64,000 nt of DNA from Streptomyces tuirus (GCF_014701095.1 NZ_AP023439.1:682001-746000), one strand, 5' to 3'; positions 41,756 to 51,340 are shown, counted from the first letter of the stretch. Notes: a model not told the origin generated them from the sequence alone. Made by a program: numbers and translations.

Positions 41756-44700
41756 TCAGTAGGAGATCAGTCCTTCGATGTGCCGTGCGCGGATCTCCGC
41801 CTTGACCGTGCTGAACTCGCCCTGCAACGGGCTGCTGGTCGCCTTCAGGTGTTTCTCGAGCCGCGTGGTGAGATCGCCGACGTTCCGGAACCGCCTCTGG
41901 CGGGCCAGCTTCCTGATCTCCGCGGCCATCCGGGTCGATGCCTTGAAGTACTTCGAGAACATGCGGTCCTCTTCGCTCTGCCGGTTCACCTCGATGAACT
42001 TCGGCAACGGAATGTCCTCGGTGAAGTGGTGCCTGGGCGCCATGGTCGGCGGCCTTTCCTTCCACGTGTTCCCGGACTTGTAGTGGTAGTTCCACCGGGT
42101 CATGACGTTCTCCGGGAAGAACTCGTGCGGATTGCCGCGGAACGTGACCCGGACCGTGTACCAGATCGCCTTGCCCGCCGCCGACCTCGCCGTGTTCGCC
42201 GCGTCCTCGACGCCGTAGTGGAATCGCGTGTTGATGTCGCCCGGCGCGGGTACGAGGTTCGATCCGGATGCCAGACCGCCCAGCTTGAAGGGCAGCAGGT
42301 GCATCTTGACGAAATGGTTCGGGGCCTGGGAAAGGGCTTGGCTCCACCCGAGGGGGTTGGGCGACTTCGTGTTGTGCAAGCCTGCCGGCTGCCCCTTCGG
42401 AATGCCCTGTTGCAGGTAATAAGCTTTGAAATTCCGTGCCCGCACGTTGTCCACGAACGGCGGGAACACCGCGGGCGGGATGCCGTTGTTGTTGCTGGTG
42501 TCGCGCTCTTCGAGGAGGCGGGCGAGTTTCACCATCGCCGCCTGGAGCCGCTTGTACTGCCAGGACCGGATGTTCGTGGGAATCGGACGGCTGCCGTAGT
42601 TCGCGGTCGTGTACCGGGGCGACATGGCGTTCTGCATGCCGTCGACGCTCTGAGCCAGTGCGTCCGCCTTGTTGAGGGCGGTCGTCTGGGCGTTCTTCTC
42701 AATACCGGCGGGCATCGTCGCGATGTCCGACTGCCAGTCGGCGAAGAACGCGCTCATCGCCTGCTGCACACTGCGCACCACGAGGTCGGCGCTCTGCGTA
42801 CGGCCGTTGAACAGCAGGGTGTGCCGCTCGCCGTCGGCCGTGCGGAAACGCACCTGGGGCAGCGGCGGCGCCTGCCGCTGCCTGGTCTCCTCGCGCCGCC
42901 TGTCGTTGTCGCGGCGCCGCGTGCGGTCCCTGTCCCGTGTGCGGTCCCGATCGTGCCGGCGCCGCCATTGGTCCCGCAGCCGGCGCAGCCGGTCGTTCAG
43001 CCGGCTGCCGAGCCGGCGGCGGGCCTTCCCGTAGAGCGTGCGGGCCGCCCGGCGGGCGCGGTCGACGGCCGCCTTGACCGTCTGGCGGGCCCGCCGGAGC
43101 GGGCTGCGGCGAGGCCGGTCACCGGGCCGACGGTCGCGGTCCCGGTCCCGGTCCCGGTCCCGGTCCCGGTCCCGGTCCCGGTCGCGCGAACGTCGGTCGG
43201 GCGTGCTGCCCGTGTCCCGGCGGGGCTCGTCGGGGCGGCGACTGTCGTCGGTGCGGCGGTCGTCGAGGCGCGTGTCGCGGGCGTCGCGGTCACGGCCGTC
43301 CCTCCGGTCGGAGCCGGGGCGGCGCCGGTCGCGGAGCGTGTCCCGGGCCGGGCCGCGGCGCTCGTCCCTGTCGTCGTCGCGCAGCCTGCGCTCGGCGTCC
43401 CGTGCCCGGCGCCTGGCCACGTTCACCTCGCGGCCCTCCGCGCGGCGTTCGTCGTCGTCTCGGCGCTTCTTCGGGCGCGTGGCGTGCGAGGGGCGCGGCT
43501 TCTTGTCCGGGGAGGAACGCTTGCCGGGGCGGGGCTTGGGCGAGGGCCGGGAGGTCTTGTCGGGCGAGGGCCCCCGCGGGGCGGGGCGCTCGGCCCGCTG
43601 GTCCGGGCCGGTGTCGTCGTCCTTGGGCCTGTCGTGCCTCGGCTTGTCGTCGTCGGGCTTGCCCGGTGCCTCCGGGCGGTCAGGTCCGGGCTTGTCCTTC
43701 TTCGTGCGGAGCTTCTTCAGCATGTCGCCGAGCCGGTCGGCGACCTTGCCCATGAAGCGGCCCACTCCCTCGATCAGGAACGTGTAGACCAGCTCCAGCA
43801 GGGCGACGACACCGGCGGCGACCGCCTTCGCGAACGGCAGCGCGCCGTTGCCGCTCTTGACGGACTTGAGGAAGTCCATGAACAGGCCGAAGGCGGCGAG
43901 GATCTCGCTGAGGGCGCCCCACGCCGTCTGCAGGGCGTCGATGATCGCCATGACCCAGCCGGCGCCGGGGATGAGCTTGGCGACGACCTTCTCGACGACC
44001 ATCACGCCGATGGTGACGGGGAGTTGGGGAAGGGCCTCGTCCCAGGCCATCTGCGCCATCTGCTCGACGGTGACGCCGCCGGAGATCAGCTCCTGGAAGT
44101 CCGCCATCGGGATGCCGATGATCTCCTGGACCTTCTGGTTGAACCAGGCCCGGACCGCGGTCTTGATCTCCTCGAAGAGGTGTTCCTTCGCGCCCGTCTC
44201 GGCGGCGGCACCGGCCTTTCCGATCCAGTCGCCCGGGTCGGAGACGATGTCGTTGAAGATGGCCGCCCACTCGCCGAGCGCGGCGACGGCTGCGGCGCCG
44301 AACTCCAGCGCGCCGACGGTGACGGTCTCGGCGATGTCGACCGCCGCCAGCAGGCCGCCCTCCAGGGCGTCGAGCCCGGCCAGCAGCGCACCGCACAGGC
44401 CGTCGAGGAGCTTGCCCGCGACCTCCTTCAGCGCGTCCGCCGCCTCGTTGACCTTCTGCACGGCCCAGTCGCGTGCGCCGTCGATGGTGGTGCGCCACTT
44501 GTCGCGCATCGCCGGGTAGTCGGCGAGGAGTTCGTCGCCGAGGGCGATCAGCGCGTCGGCGAAGGTGTTGATCTGGTCGATGACCCAGTTGCGGGCGTCA
44601 TCGATGAGCTTGAAGACCTGCTGCTTGAACTTGTCGATGAGGTCGGTGACGACCTGGCGGGCCTTCTCGAAGACGCTCTTGATGGCGTTCTTGAGGTTCT

Positions 44701-47700
44701 CGAAGAACTCCTTCAGCTTCTCGATGGCCTCTTCGAGCCAGTTGTCGGCGTCGTCCTTGCCGTCCTCCTGCTTCTTCTCCGCCTCCTTCTCGGCGCCGGC
44801 CTGCTCGTCGTCGATCTTCTTGTTGTCGTCCTCGGTCCGCTTGTCGACGTCCTTGTCGGTGTCCTCCTCCTTCTGCTTGATGTCGTCGCGGACCTTGTCG
44901 TACTTCTTGCCCTTCTTGTCGTCGATCTCCGAGACCTTGTCGTCCTGCTCCTTGCGCCACCGGTCCCGGGAGTCGGCGATGTCGGAACGGCCCTTGGCGC
45001 GGGCGTCGGACTGCTTCCTGCCGCTGGCCGTGACCTCCTTCTGCAGGTCCTGGTCGTGCTGCTTGCGGTCGTCGGCCGCCTTCTTGTCCTTGGCCTGGCG
45101 CTCCTGGCCCATCTTCTGGCGGCCCTGCGAGAAGCCCGCCTGGATCTGCGGGCCCCGGTCGTGCTCGGCGACCGCGGAGGCCGATTCGATCGGCACCCCG
45201 CCGCCGGACACCGACCGCGTGCCGCCGCCCTTCGCGCCCTTCTTCCCGCCGGCCACCTTGCCGGTCAGGGTCTCCTTGGGCACGTCGGGGTAGATCTGGT
45301 CCTCGCCCATCGGGCGGGCCACGTCGTCACGTCCCGACCGGTGCAGTTCGTTCTTCCGCTCGTCGAGCTTCCTGCCCTGCTCGTCGGTGCGCTGCGGGTC
45401 CGAGTCGTTCTCCAGCGGAAGCCTCGGGGCGTCGCCCACCCGGGCGTTCGTCAGTCCCTCGTCCTTGGTCGGCAGGCCCAGGATGGAGTCGATCAGGTCG
45501 TCGAGCGGGAGGATCTCCTTCAGCAGCTTGCCGAACAGCTGGGCGCCGATGGTGACGGCGATGTCCCACCAGCTCGGCTCCGGCACGTTCGCGCCCGGGA
45601 CCTCGCCCTGCGGCTTCTGCTCGCCCTTGATCTCGGGCGTCCTGCCCTGGGCCGCGTCCGTACGGGCGACCTTGGCGTTCGTGTACGTGCCCGGCGCCGC
45701 CGCCCGCGGGCCGCCGGGGACCGTGCGCGGGGAGCCGGAGGGCCGCTGCATCTTCGGCGGCGCCTTGCGCAGGGTGGTGCGCTCCTTGTCGACCGAGCGG
45801 CCGACCGCGCTGTCGACACCCTTGAGCGTCTCCAGGGCCTGGTGCGGCTTGAGCCCCGCGGCCGTCGACAGGCCGGACTCGGGGGTGGCGTTGGAGACGT
45901 CCGGGGGCGGGGTCTCCTTCCTGGTCCCGGCCTTGGCGCCGCCGGACGCGGCGGGGCGGCCTCCGCCACCGGCCCGGCCGCCGGAGCGGACCGCTGCGGG
46001 CGCCGGGGACGTGCGGCCACCGCCTCCACCTCCACCTCCGCCACCGCCACGGCGCGACGCGGTCTTCGCGGCCTTTCGTGCCGCCTGGCGCTTGCTGCCG
46101 GCCGGGCGGGAACGCGAGCCCGTGGCACCGCCGGAGCCCGGGGCCTCCGCACTCCCGGGGGTGTTGGTCTTCGCCTCCGGGCCCGCGGCCATGGGCGAAG
46201 GCCCGTTGCCCGGTGCCAGTTTCGGCGCGCTCGCGGGTCCCGGCGTGGAGACCTTGTCCGGGCCGCTCGCCGTCGCGGGAGTGGTCGCCGGGCCCTTGCC
46301 TTCGGTGGCCTCCTGGACGCCGGAGGTCGTGTCGGGTGCGGGAGACGTGGTCCCCTGGTCGCCGGCGGTGTCGCGTGGGCCGGTCGACGCGCCCTCGGGC
46401 TTGTCGGCCTGCTCGTCCTTGCCCTTGTCCTTGTCCGCTCCGGTGTCGGTCTCCTTGCCGCCACTGCGGTCGGGAGCTCCGGCTTCCGGTTTCCGGGCGG
46501 CGCTCGGGCCCTGGCTCGCGCTGTCCGTCCCTGCTCCGGTGCCCGCCGGTGAACTGGCGCCCTGCGTACGGGCGTCCTCGTTCGCCTTGGCCAGCCGGTC
46601 GGGTGCGGCCGCCTCACCGGACTGCGGCGCATCACCGGACTGCGGCGCCTCGCCCGACGTGGCGCCGTCGGCGGCCCGGGCCCCCTCGTCGCGCCGTCGG
46701 GCGTCGGCGTCCTGGGCGCGGTCCTCCGCCTGCTGCCGGTCCCGGTCACCACCGGCCGCGGCGACGGCACGGGCAGCGGCCGCAGTGTCCGTCCCCGCCG
46801 CCTCGGTGGCCCCGTCGGCGTCGGGCCGCTGCCCGGCGTCCGGTCCGAAGGTGACGGCGTCCGGGACGTCGTCACCCGCCGTCGTCTCCTCGGCGGACGA
46901 CGCAGCTGCCTGATCCGTCCCGGGCCGTTCGTCCTGCCGCGCACCGTCCGTCACCGAGGCGACGTCCGTGGACGGAAGCGGGGGCCGGGGGGCCGTGCCC
47001 TTCTGCCGTTCCTCGACGAGGCTCGCGTTCCTGGCCGCGTCGGTGTGCCCGAGGAGGTCGGCTTCCGAGGGGGGTGCCTCCTCGGAAGCCGGCGCCTCGT
47101 CCGTCCGAGCGGGGTCATCGGCCTCGTCCTGCTCGGACTCCGGTTCGAGTCCCAACGGCTCGTCGTCGGCGTCCTGTTCGTTCTCCGGGTCGCCCACCGC
47201 ACGCGCCGTTCCGGTGTCCCCGCCGGTCCGGGACCTCTCGCCGGGCTCGGCTCCGCTGCGGTCGACGGTGCCCGGGGCGGGGGCCCGGCGGCGGGTCGCC
47301 TCGGCCGGGGCCCCGTCCTCGTGCCGTTCCTGTTCGCCGGCCTGCTTCTCGGGCTCCTGGGCCGCCTCGTCCTCGGGACCGCCCCGGTCCTCCTCGGTGT
47401 CACGCTCGTCCTGCTTGTCCTGGTCCTGCTGGTCGCGTTCGGTGTCCGAGGCGTCCTTGCGTTCGTCGGCGGCGTCCTTCTCGGCGTCCCGGCCGGAGGC
47501 GTCCTTGTCGTCCTGCTGCTCCTGCGAGCGCTCCTGCTCGTGCTCGGAGCCCCTCTGCTGCCGTCCGGCCGCGCCGGCGCGGCCCTGGGCGTCCTCCCGG
47601 TCGGCCTCTCCTGAGGCGGACTCGCCGTCCTCCTCTTCCAGGTCGCCGCCGGGCGTGGTCCGGCCGTCCTGCGGTCTCCCGCCGGGCTTGCCCGGCTGGT

Positions 47701-48610
47701 TCGGCCGTACGTCCTGCCCGGGGGCGGGCTCGGTCCCGGAGTCCTCGCGAGCGCGCTCCTCCTCGATCTCCTCCACCGCGCCGGGTACGGGGAGGGGAGC
47801 CGCTGCTGCCTCCGTCGGCAGCGGGCCCGACCGCTCCGTCTCCGCCACCCCCTCCAGCAGCCGGTCGACGACCGGCGCGGGCAGCCGCAGTTCCAGCCGG
47901 TCGAAGACGCTGTCCTGCACCTCCGGCGCCATCCGGGCCAGTTGGATCCGGACGCGGCCCGACCGGTCCTCCGGGTCGCCGCGCAGCGAACGAAGAAGGC
48001 CGTTGGCCATGCGGTCGACGAGGGTCGCCGGGTCCAGCTGCTCCATGCGGCGGCGGTCGGCGTCGACGGTCGCGTAGCGGAGCCAGCCCGGGGTGGCCTG
48101 CCCCTCCTCGACGTCCGGAACCGCTTCGGCCGCGCCGGGACCCGTGTCGCCCACCAGGTCCTGCGCCGCCGTCTCCGCCTCCCGCTCGATGGCCTGCTGC
48201 GGCAGGCTCACCGCGCCCAGTTCCCGGCCCGCTCGCAACGCACCGAGGCCGTGCGGGTTCTGGACGGTGTGCAGGAGCTCGTGGGCGAGCAGCCGGCGGC
48301 CCTCGTCCGTGCCGGGCCGGTACGCCCCCTCGCGGAAGAGGATGTCCTGGCCGACCGCGACCGCGTCCGCCCCGAGCAGGTCCGCCAGCCGGCCGGCGTC
48401 CCGGCCGGTGTGCAGGCGTACGCGGCTCAGATCGTGCCCGAGACGCTCCTCCAGCTCCCGCCGTACGCCCGGGTCGAGCGGCTGGCCCGCGCCGCTGACG
48501 ATGTCCCTGGGCTCGGGAGCACGGGACCTGGCCGCCCGCTCCTTGCGCTTGCGGCGGCGCTGCTCCGCGGACTGCTCCGCACGGCCGTCCTGGGTCCGGG
48601 AGTCGCTCAC
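41756..48610 (-). CDS. Giant DUF4157 (eCIS core domain) protein with nuclease-like C-terminus; candidate CIS cargo or ruler
   Basis: 2284 residues. After a basic head, residues 44-118 are DUF4157, a domain linked to eCIS cargo, with LLAHELLHTVQ (His110-Glu111...His114, a zincin motif). Residues ~250-1000 are low-complexity, acidic and Pro/Gly-rich with a poly-Gly run near 855. About 1160-1390 is highly charged coiled coil. About 1395-1455 and 1545-1640 are hydrophobic helices (GWVMAIIDALQTAWGALSEI, VVALLELVYTFLIEG). About 1640-1870 is Asp/Arg-rich with an (Arg-Asp)n run. The last ~350 residues are compact, and VKMHLLPFKLGGLASGSNLV to DIN (His2104, Asn2118, Asn2127) looks like a His-Me-finger nuclease site. 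GTG 48610 has GGAGG upstream and overlaps the previous stop. Confidence 0.85.
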   Translation of the reverse strand: MSDSRTQDGRAEQSAEQRRRKRKERAARSRAPEPRDIVSGAGQPLDPGVRRELEERLGHDLSRVRLHTGRDAGRLADLLGADAVAVGQDILFREGAYRPGTDEGRRLLAHELLHTVQNPHGLGALRAGRELGAVSLPQQAIEREAETAAQDLVGDTGPGAAEAVPDVEEGQATPGWLRYATVDADRRRMEQLDPATLVDRMANGLLRSLRGDPEDRSGRVRIQLARMAPEVQDSVFDRLELRLPAPVVDRLLEGVAETERSGPLPTEAAAAPLPVPGAVEEIEEERAREDSGTEPAPGQDVRPNQPGKPGGRPQDGRTTPGGDLEEEDGESASGEADREDAQGRAGAAGRQQRGSEHEQERSQEQQDDKDASGRDAEKDAADERKDASDTERDQQDQDKQDERDTEEDRGGPEDEAAQEPEKQAGEQERHEDGAPAEATRRRAPAPGTVDRSGAEPGERSRTGGDTGTARAVGDPENEQDADDEPLGLEPESEQDEADDPARTDEAPASEEAPPSEADLLGHTDAARNASLVEERQKGTAPRPPLPSTDVASVTDGARQDERPGTDQAAASSAEETTAGDDVPDAVTFGPDAGQRPDADGATEAAGTDTAAAARAVAAAGGDRDRQQAEDRAQDADARRRDEGARAADGATSGEAPQSGDAPQSGEAAAPDRLAKANEDARTQGASSPAGTGAGTDSASQGPSAARKPEAGAPDRSGGKETDTGADKDKGKDEQADKPEGASTGPRDTAGDQGTTSPAPDTTSGVQEATEGKGPATTPATASGPDKVSTPGPASAPKLAPGNGPSPMAAGPEAKTNTPGSAEAPGSGGATGSRSRPAGSKRQAARKAAKTASRRGGGGGGGGGGGRTSPAPAAVRSGGRAGGGGRPAASGGAKAGTRKETPPPDVSNATPESGLSTAAGLKPHQALETLKGVDSAVGRSVDKERTTLRKAPPKMQRPSGSPRTVPGGPRAAAPGTYTNAKVARTDAAQGRTPEIKGEQKPQGEVPGANVPEPSWWDIAVTIGAQLFGKLLKEILPLDDLIDSILGLPTKDEGLTNARVGDAPRLPLENDSDPQRTDEQGRKLDERKNELHRSGRDDVARPMGEDQIYPDVPKETLTGKVAGGKKGAKGGGTRSVSGGGVPIESASAVAEHDRGPQIQAGFSQGRQKMGQERQAKDKKAADDRKQHDQDLQKEVTASGRKQSDARAKGRSDIADSRDRWRKEQDDKVSEIDDKKGKKYDKVRDDIKQKEEDTDKDVDKRTEDDNKKIDDEQAGAEKEAEKKQEDGKDDADNWLEEAIEKLKEFFENLKNAIKSVFEKARQVVTDLIDKFKQQVFKLIDDARNWVIDQINTFADALIALGDELLADYPAMRDKWRTTIDGARDWAVQKVNEAADALKEVAGKLLDGLCGALLAGLDALEGGLLAAVDIAETVTVGALEFGAAAVAALGEWAAIFNDIVSDPGDWIGKAGAAAETGAKEHLFEEIKTAVRAWFNQKVQEIIGIPMADFQELISGGVTVEQMAQMAWDEALPQLPVTIGVMVVEKVVAKLIPGAGWVMAIIDALQTAWGALSEILAAFGLFMDFLKSVKSGNGALPFAKAVAAGVVALLELVYTFLIEGVGRFMGKVADRLGDMLKKLRTKKDKPGPDRPEAPGKPDDDKPRHDRPKDDDTGPDQRAERPAPRGPSPDKTSRPSPKPRPGKRSSPDKKPRPSHATRPKKRRDDDERRAEGREVNVARRRARDAERRLRDDDRDERRGPARDTLRDRRRPGSDRRDGRDRDARDTRLDDRRTDDSRRPDEPRRDTGSTPDRRSRDRDRDRDRDRDRDRDRDRRPGDRPRRSPLRRARQTVKAAVDRARRAARTLYGKARRRLGSRLNDRLRRLRDQWRRRHDRDRTRDRDRTRRRDNDRRREETRQRQAPPLPQVRFRTADGERHTLLFNGRTQSADLVVRSVQQAMSAFFADWQSDIATMPAGIEKNAQTTALNKADALAQSVDGMQNAMSPRYTTANYGSRPIPTNIRSWQYKRLQAAMVKLARLLEERDTSNNNGIPPAVFPPFVDNVRARNFKAYYLQQGIPKGQPAGLHNTKSPNPLGWSQALSQAPNHFVKMHLLPFKLGGLASGSNLVPAPGDINTRFHYGVEDAANTARSAAGKAIWYTVRVTFRGNPHEFFPENVMTRWNYHYKSGNTWKERPPTMAPRHHFTEDIPLPKFIEVNRQSEEDRMFSKYFKASTRMAAEIRKLARQRRFRNVGDLTTRLEKHLKATSSPLQGEFSTVKAEIRARHIEGLISY
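43137..43178. repeat. Hexanucleotide repeat (CGGTCC)7 in the giant gene
   Basis: Seven perfect CGGTCC copies, flanked by one-mismatch CGGTCG copies on both sides, encode an alternating Asp-Arg run on the minus strand. Length change would keep the frame. Confidence 0.9.
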
Positions 48611-48915
48611 GAGGTCACCTCCCCGCGGCCGCTCAGTCCCTCGTGCACGGCACGCGCCAGTTCCTGGCCGAGCCGGCGCGCGGACAGCCCGGCGGGCAGC
48701 GGGGGCAGGCCGGACAGGACGTCGGCCGTCCACGGTCCGTCGGCGGGCACACCGCGCTCGCGGACCAGCCGGGTCAGCTCGTGTGTGAACGCGGCCGCCA
48801 CCCGGTCGGGGTCGGCGCGGAAGCCGTCGAGGACCAGTTCGCCTATGTCCACGCGGATCTCGCGCGGAGCCGGGGCCGGTCCCCCGGCGCTCCCGCCGCT
48901 CTGTGTCACACCCAT
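48607..48915 (-). CDS. Small protein between the AAA+ ATPase and the giant DUF4157 gene
   Basis: 102 residues, family not recognised. The N-terminal ~15 residues are Gly/Pro/Ser-rich; then EIRVDIGELVLDGFRADPDRVAAAFTHELTRLVRERGV and LPAGLSARRLGQELARAVHEGL suggest a helical protein with a conserved IRVDIGELVLDGF start. It overlaps the ATPase stop by ten bases and the giant gene start by four (GTGA), so the three are made together. A chaperone or adaptor for cargo loading is plausible only by position. Confidence 0.72.
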   Translation of the reverse strand: MGVTQSGGSAGGPAPAPREIRVDIGELVLDGFRADPDRVAAAFTHELTRLVRERGVPADGPWTADVLSGLPPLPAGLSARRLGQELARAVHEGLSGRGEVTS

Positions 48916-51335
48916 CCGCGGACCTCCGTCGGCGTCAGGGAGCGTTCCAGCTTGAGGTATTCGGTGCGGGCGGCGGCGAGCATGTGCCGCATCTGCAGCG
49001 CCTCGCCCTCCTCCGCGGCGAGGAACGCCCCGGACAGGGCGATGTTGCGGATCGAGCCGCCCGCCACCGTGAGCCGTGCGAGCAGCTCCGGGTCGATGTC
49101 CTTCACCGGGGCCTGCGGCGGCAGCACCCGGCGCCAGATCTCGGCGCGCTCGTACTCGGCCGGGAAGGGGAAGTCGATGACGAAGCGGATGCGCCGCAGG
49201 AAGGCGTTGTCCAGGGCCTTCTTCATGTTGGTGGTGAGGATGGCGAGGCCGCGGTAGGCCTCCATCCGCATGAGCAGGTAGCTGACCTCGAGGTTGGCGT
49301 ACCGGTCGTGGCTGTCCTTGACCTCGCTGCGCTTGCCGAACAGCGCGTCGGCCTCGTCGAACAGCAGGAGGGCACCGCCGCGTTCGGCGGCGTCGAAGAC
49401 CCGGCGGAGGTTCTTCTCGGTCTCGCCGATGTACTTGCTGACGACCTGGGAGAGGTCGACGACGAACAGGTCGAGGCCCAGCTCCTTCGCCATCACCTCG
49501 GCGGCCAGGGTCTTGCCGGTGCCGGAGCCGCCCGCGAAGAGCGCGGTGACGCCGAGGCCCCGGCGCAGGGTGGCACCGAAGCCCCACTCCTGGTGCACCA
49601 CCGGCCTCTGCCGTACGTGGGCGACGATCTCGCGCAGCACGCCGGTCTGCCGCTCGTGCAGCACGAGGTCGCTCCAGCCGGCCTGCGGTTCGATGCGGCG
49701 GCCGAGTTCGTCCATGCCGATGCGGGCCTCGTCCATACCGGCCCGCCAGGCGAGACCCGCGGCGTCGAGCCGGTCCTCGTGGGGCAGTTCCCGCCGTACG
49801 GTCGCGGCGGCGGACCGTACGACGTGCGGCGGCAGCTGGAACTGGGCGGTCAGCGACCGCAGTTCGCCCTCGCCGAGGTCGGCGACGTCGCTGAACGCGT
49901 CGGCCCACAGGGCCAGTTGCTCCTCGTCGCCGAGGCTCGGCACGGTCACCCGGGTGCCGTGCGGGCGGTCCGTCCGGCGCGGGTCGTTGCTCGATACGAC
50001 GACCGGTACGGCGGCCCCGGCCAGGAAGGCCTCAGTGGCCGACCGCTGCTCCCGGTCGGGTTCGCCGAACTCCACGAGCAGCGCGGCGGGCAGCAGGATC
50101 GCCTCGCGCTGCCACAGCCGGGCGAACCGGTCGCGCTCGGCGGGGTCGACGGGGATGTCCTCGGCGCTCACCGTGTACAGCCCGAGCCCGGCGCGGGCGG
50201 CAGCCGCGGCGGCGATGTCGGCGCGGCTGCGCGGATCGCCTCCGACGAGTTCGACGAGCAACGGCGCGTCGGGGCGGGCACCGTCCGTCCAGCCGCCCGC
50301 GACCCGGCTCGCGGCCAGGTCGTACGACGGCGGCAGCCGGTCCGGCACGGGGGTGCGGAGCGCCTGTCCGTGCAGTCTGGCGTCCAGGTAGGGCGAGCCG
50401 AGGAGGAAGTGCAGGATGCGTTCGTCGAGCCGCAGCCGGGTGGTCGTCAGCCGTGACACGTCGTCCGGTTCCAGGATCCGCCAGCGCCGCAGCGGCGACA
50501 CGGGCGGCAGCGCGCTCCAGTGTGGCTCGTCCAGGGCGGCCAGGGCGAGGGAGAACGTCGGGTGGGCCCGCTCCGGGTCGCCGCTGGCGGCGGCGCAGCG
50601 CGCGGCGGTGGTGGGCTCCAGTTCCTGCGCGGCCGTGAGCAGGACGAGGTCCCGCTCGAACGCGGTGAGCCCGAAGCAGGTGACCAGGGCGTCGAGGGGT
50701 GCGGTACCGGGGCCGTCGGCGGGCCCGGGCACAGGGGTATGCGCCGGGCGCTCCTCATGGGCGGTGCCGGGGCCGTCGGCGGGCTCGGGCACAGGGGTGT
50801 GCGGCGGGTGCTCCTCATGGGCGGTGCCAGGGCCGTCGGCGGGCCCGGGCACAGGAGTGTGCGCCGGGCGCTCCTCATGGGCGGTGCCAGGGCCGTCGGC
50901 GGGCCCGGGCACAGGAGTGTGCGCCGGGCGCTCCTCATGGGCGGTGCCAGGGCCGTCGGCGGGCCCGGGCACAGGAGTGTGCGCCGGGCGCTCCTCATGG
51001 GCGGTGCCAGGGCCGTCGGCGGGCCCGGGCACAGGAGTGTGCGCCGGGCGCTCCTCATGGGCGGTGCCGGAGCCGACGGCGGGCCCGGGCACAGGGGTAT
51101 GCGCCGGGCGCTCCTCATGGGCGGTGCCGGAGCCGTCGGCGGGCCCGGGCGCAGGGGTGTGCGGCGGGTGCTCTTCGCCCTTCGTGGCGCGCAGCGCGTG
51201 AGCGTCGACGCGGGCCAGGACACGCCGGATCTCCGCCGTGAGCGTGGTGCCGTCGCCCAGGGCGGCGGCAGCTCCGGTCTGTCCCGTGGCCGTCGCGTGC
51301 GTTGCCATGTCCTCACCTGCCCCCGTCGTTCCCAT
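48906..51335 (-). CDS. CIS AAA+ ATPase (Afp15/Pvc15-like) with a 20-residue repeat insert
   Basis: 809 residues. The C-terminal AAA+ module has Walker A GGSGTGKT (about 601), Walker B LLLFDEADALFG (about 655), RYANLEVSYLLMRMEAYRGL and an arginine-finger segment FLRRIRFVIDFPFP. A winged-helix-like N-domain (LDALVTCFGLTAFERDLVLLTAAQEL, about 215-400) precedes it as in Afp15 homologues. Between the first ~50 residues and this domain lie eight 20-residue repeats (AHEERPAHTPVPGPADGPGT), encoded by 60-bp tandem units. Afp15-type ATPases are needed for particle assembly or remodelling. The start is ATG 51335, five bases after the cap gene; ATG 51308 is an alternative. Confidence 0.9.
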   Translation of the reverse strand: MGTTGAGEDMATHATATGQTGAAAALGDGTTLTAEIRRVLARVDAHALRATKGEEHPPHTPAPGPADGSGTAHEERPAHTPVPGPAVGSGTAHEERPAHTPVPGPADGPGTAHEERPAHTPVPGPADGPGTAHEERPAHTPVPGPADGPGTAHEERPAHTPVPGPADGPGTAHEEHPPHTPVPEPADGPGTAHEERPAHTPVPGPADGPGTAPLDALVTCFGLTAFERDLVLLTAAQELEPTTAARCAAASGDPERAHPTFSLALAALDEPHWSALPPVSPLRRWRILEPDDVSRLTTTRLRLDERILHFLLGSPYLDARLHGQALRTPVPDRLPPSYDLAASRVAGGWTDGARPDAPLLVELVGGDPRSRADIAAAAAARAGLGLYTVSAEDIPVDPAERDRFARLWQREAILLPAALLVEFGEPDREQRSATEAFLAGAAVPVVVSSNDPRRTDRPHGTRVTVPSLGDEEQLALWADAFSDVADLGEGELRSLTAQFQLPPHVVRSAAATVRRELPHEDRLDAAGLAWRAGMDEARIGMDELGRRIEPQAGWSDLVLHERQTGVLREIVAHVRQRPVVHQEWGFGATLRRGLGVTALFAGGSGTGKTLAAEVMAKELGLDLFVVDLSQVVSKYIGETEKNLRRVFDAAERGGALLLFDEADALFGKRSEVKDSHDRYANLEVSYLLMRMEAYRGLAILTTNMKKALDNAFLRRIRFVIDFPFPAEYERAEIWRRVLPPQAPVKDIDPELLARLTVAGGSIRNIALSGAFLAAEEGEALQMRHMLAAARTEYLKLERSLTPTEVRGWV
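50701..51180. repeat. Coding minisatellite, eight 60-bp units
   Basis: Eight head-to-tail 60-bp units start at 50701 and every 60 bases to 51121. Units 3 to 6 (50821-51060) are identical to each other; units 1, 2, 7 and 8 carry a few substitutions, with unit 8 diverged at its end. Each encodes 20 residues of the ATPase linker. Confidence 0.97.
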
Positions 51336-51340
51336 GTGCC

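Noticed and set aside
41585-46552. A 1655-codon open frame on the plus strand across the giant gene
   Set aside because: It is the mirror of a highly biased minus-strand gene. The translation is Val/Leu/Gly/Arg filler without domains, while the minus frame has DUF4157, coiled coil and a compact end.
50701-51180. Regular 60-bp direct repeats resembling a CRISPR array
   Set aside because: There are no spacers, the units are contiguous, in frame and part of the ATPase gene.
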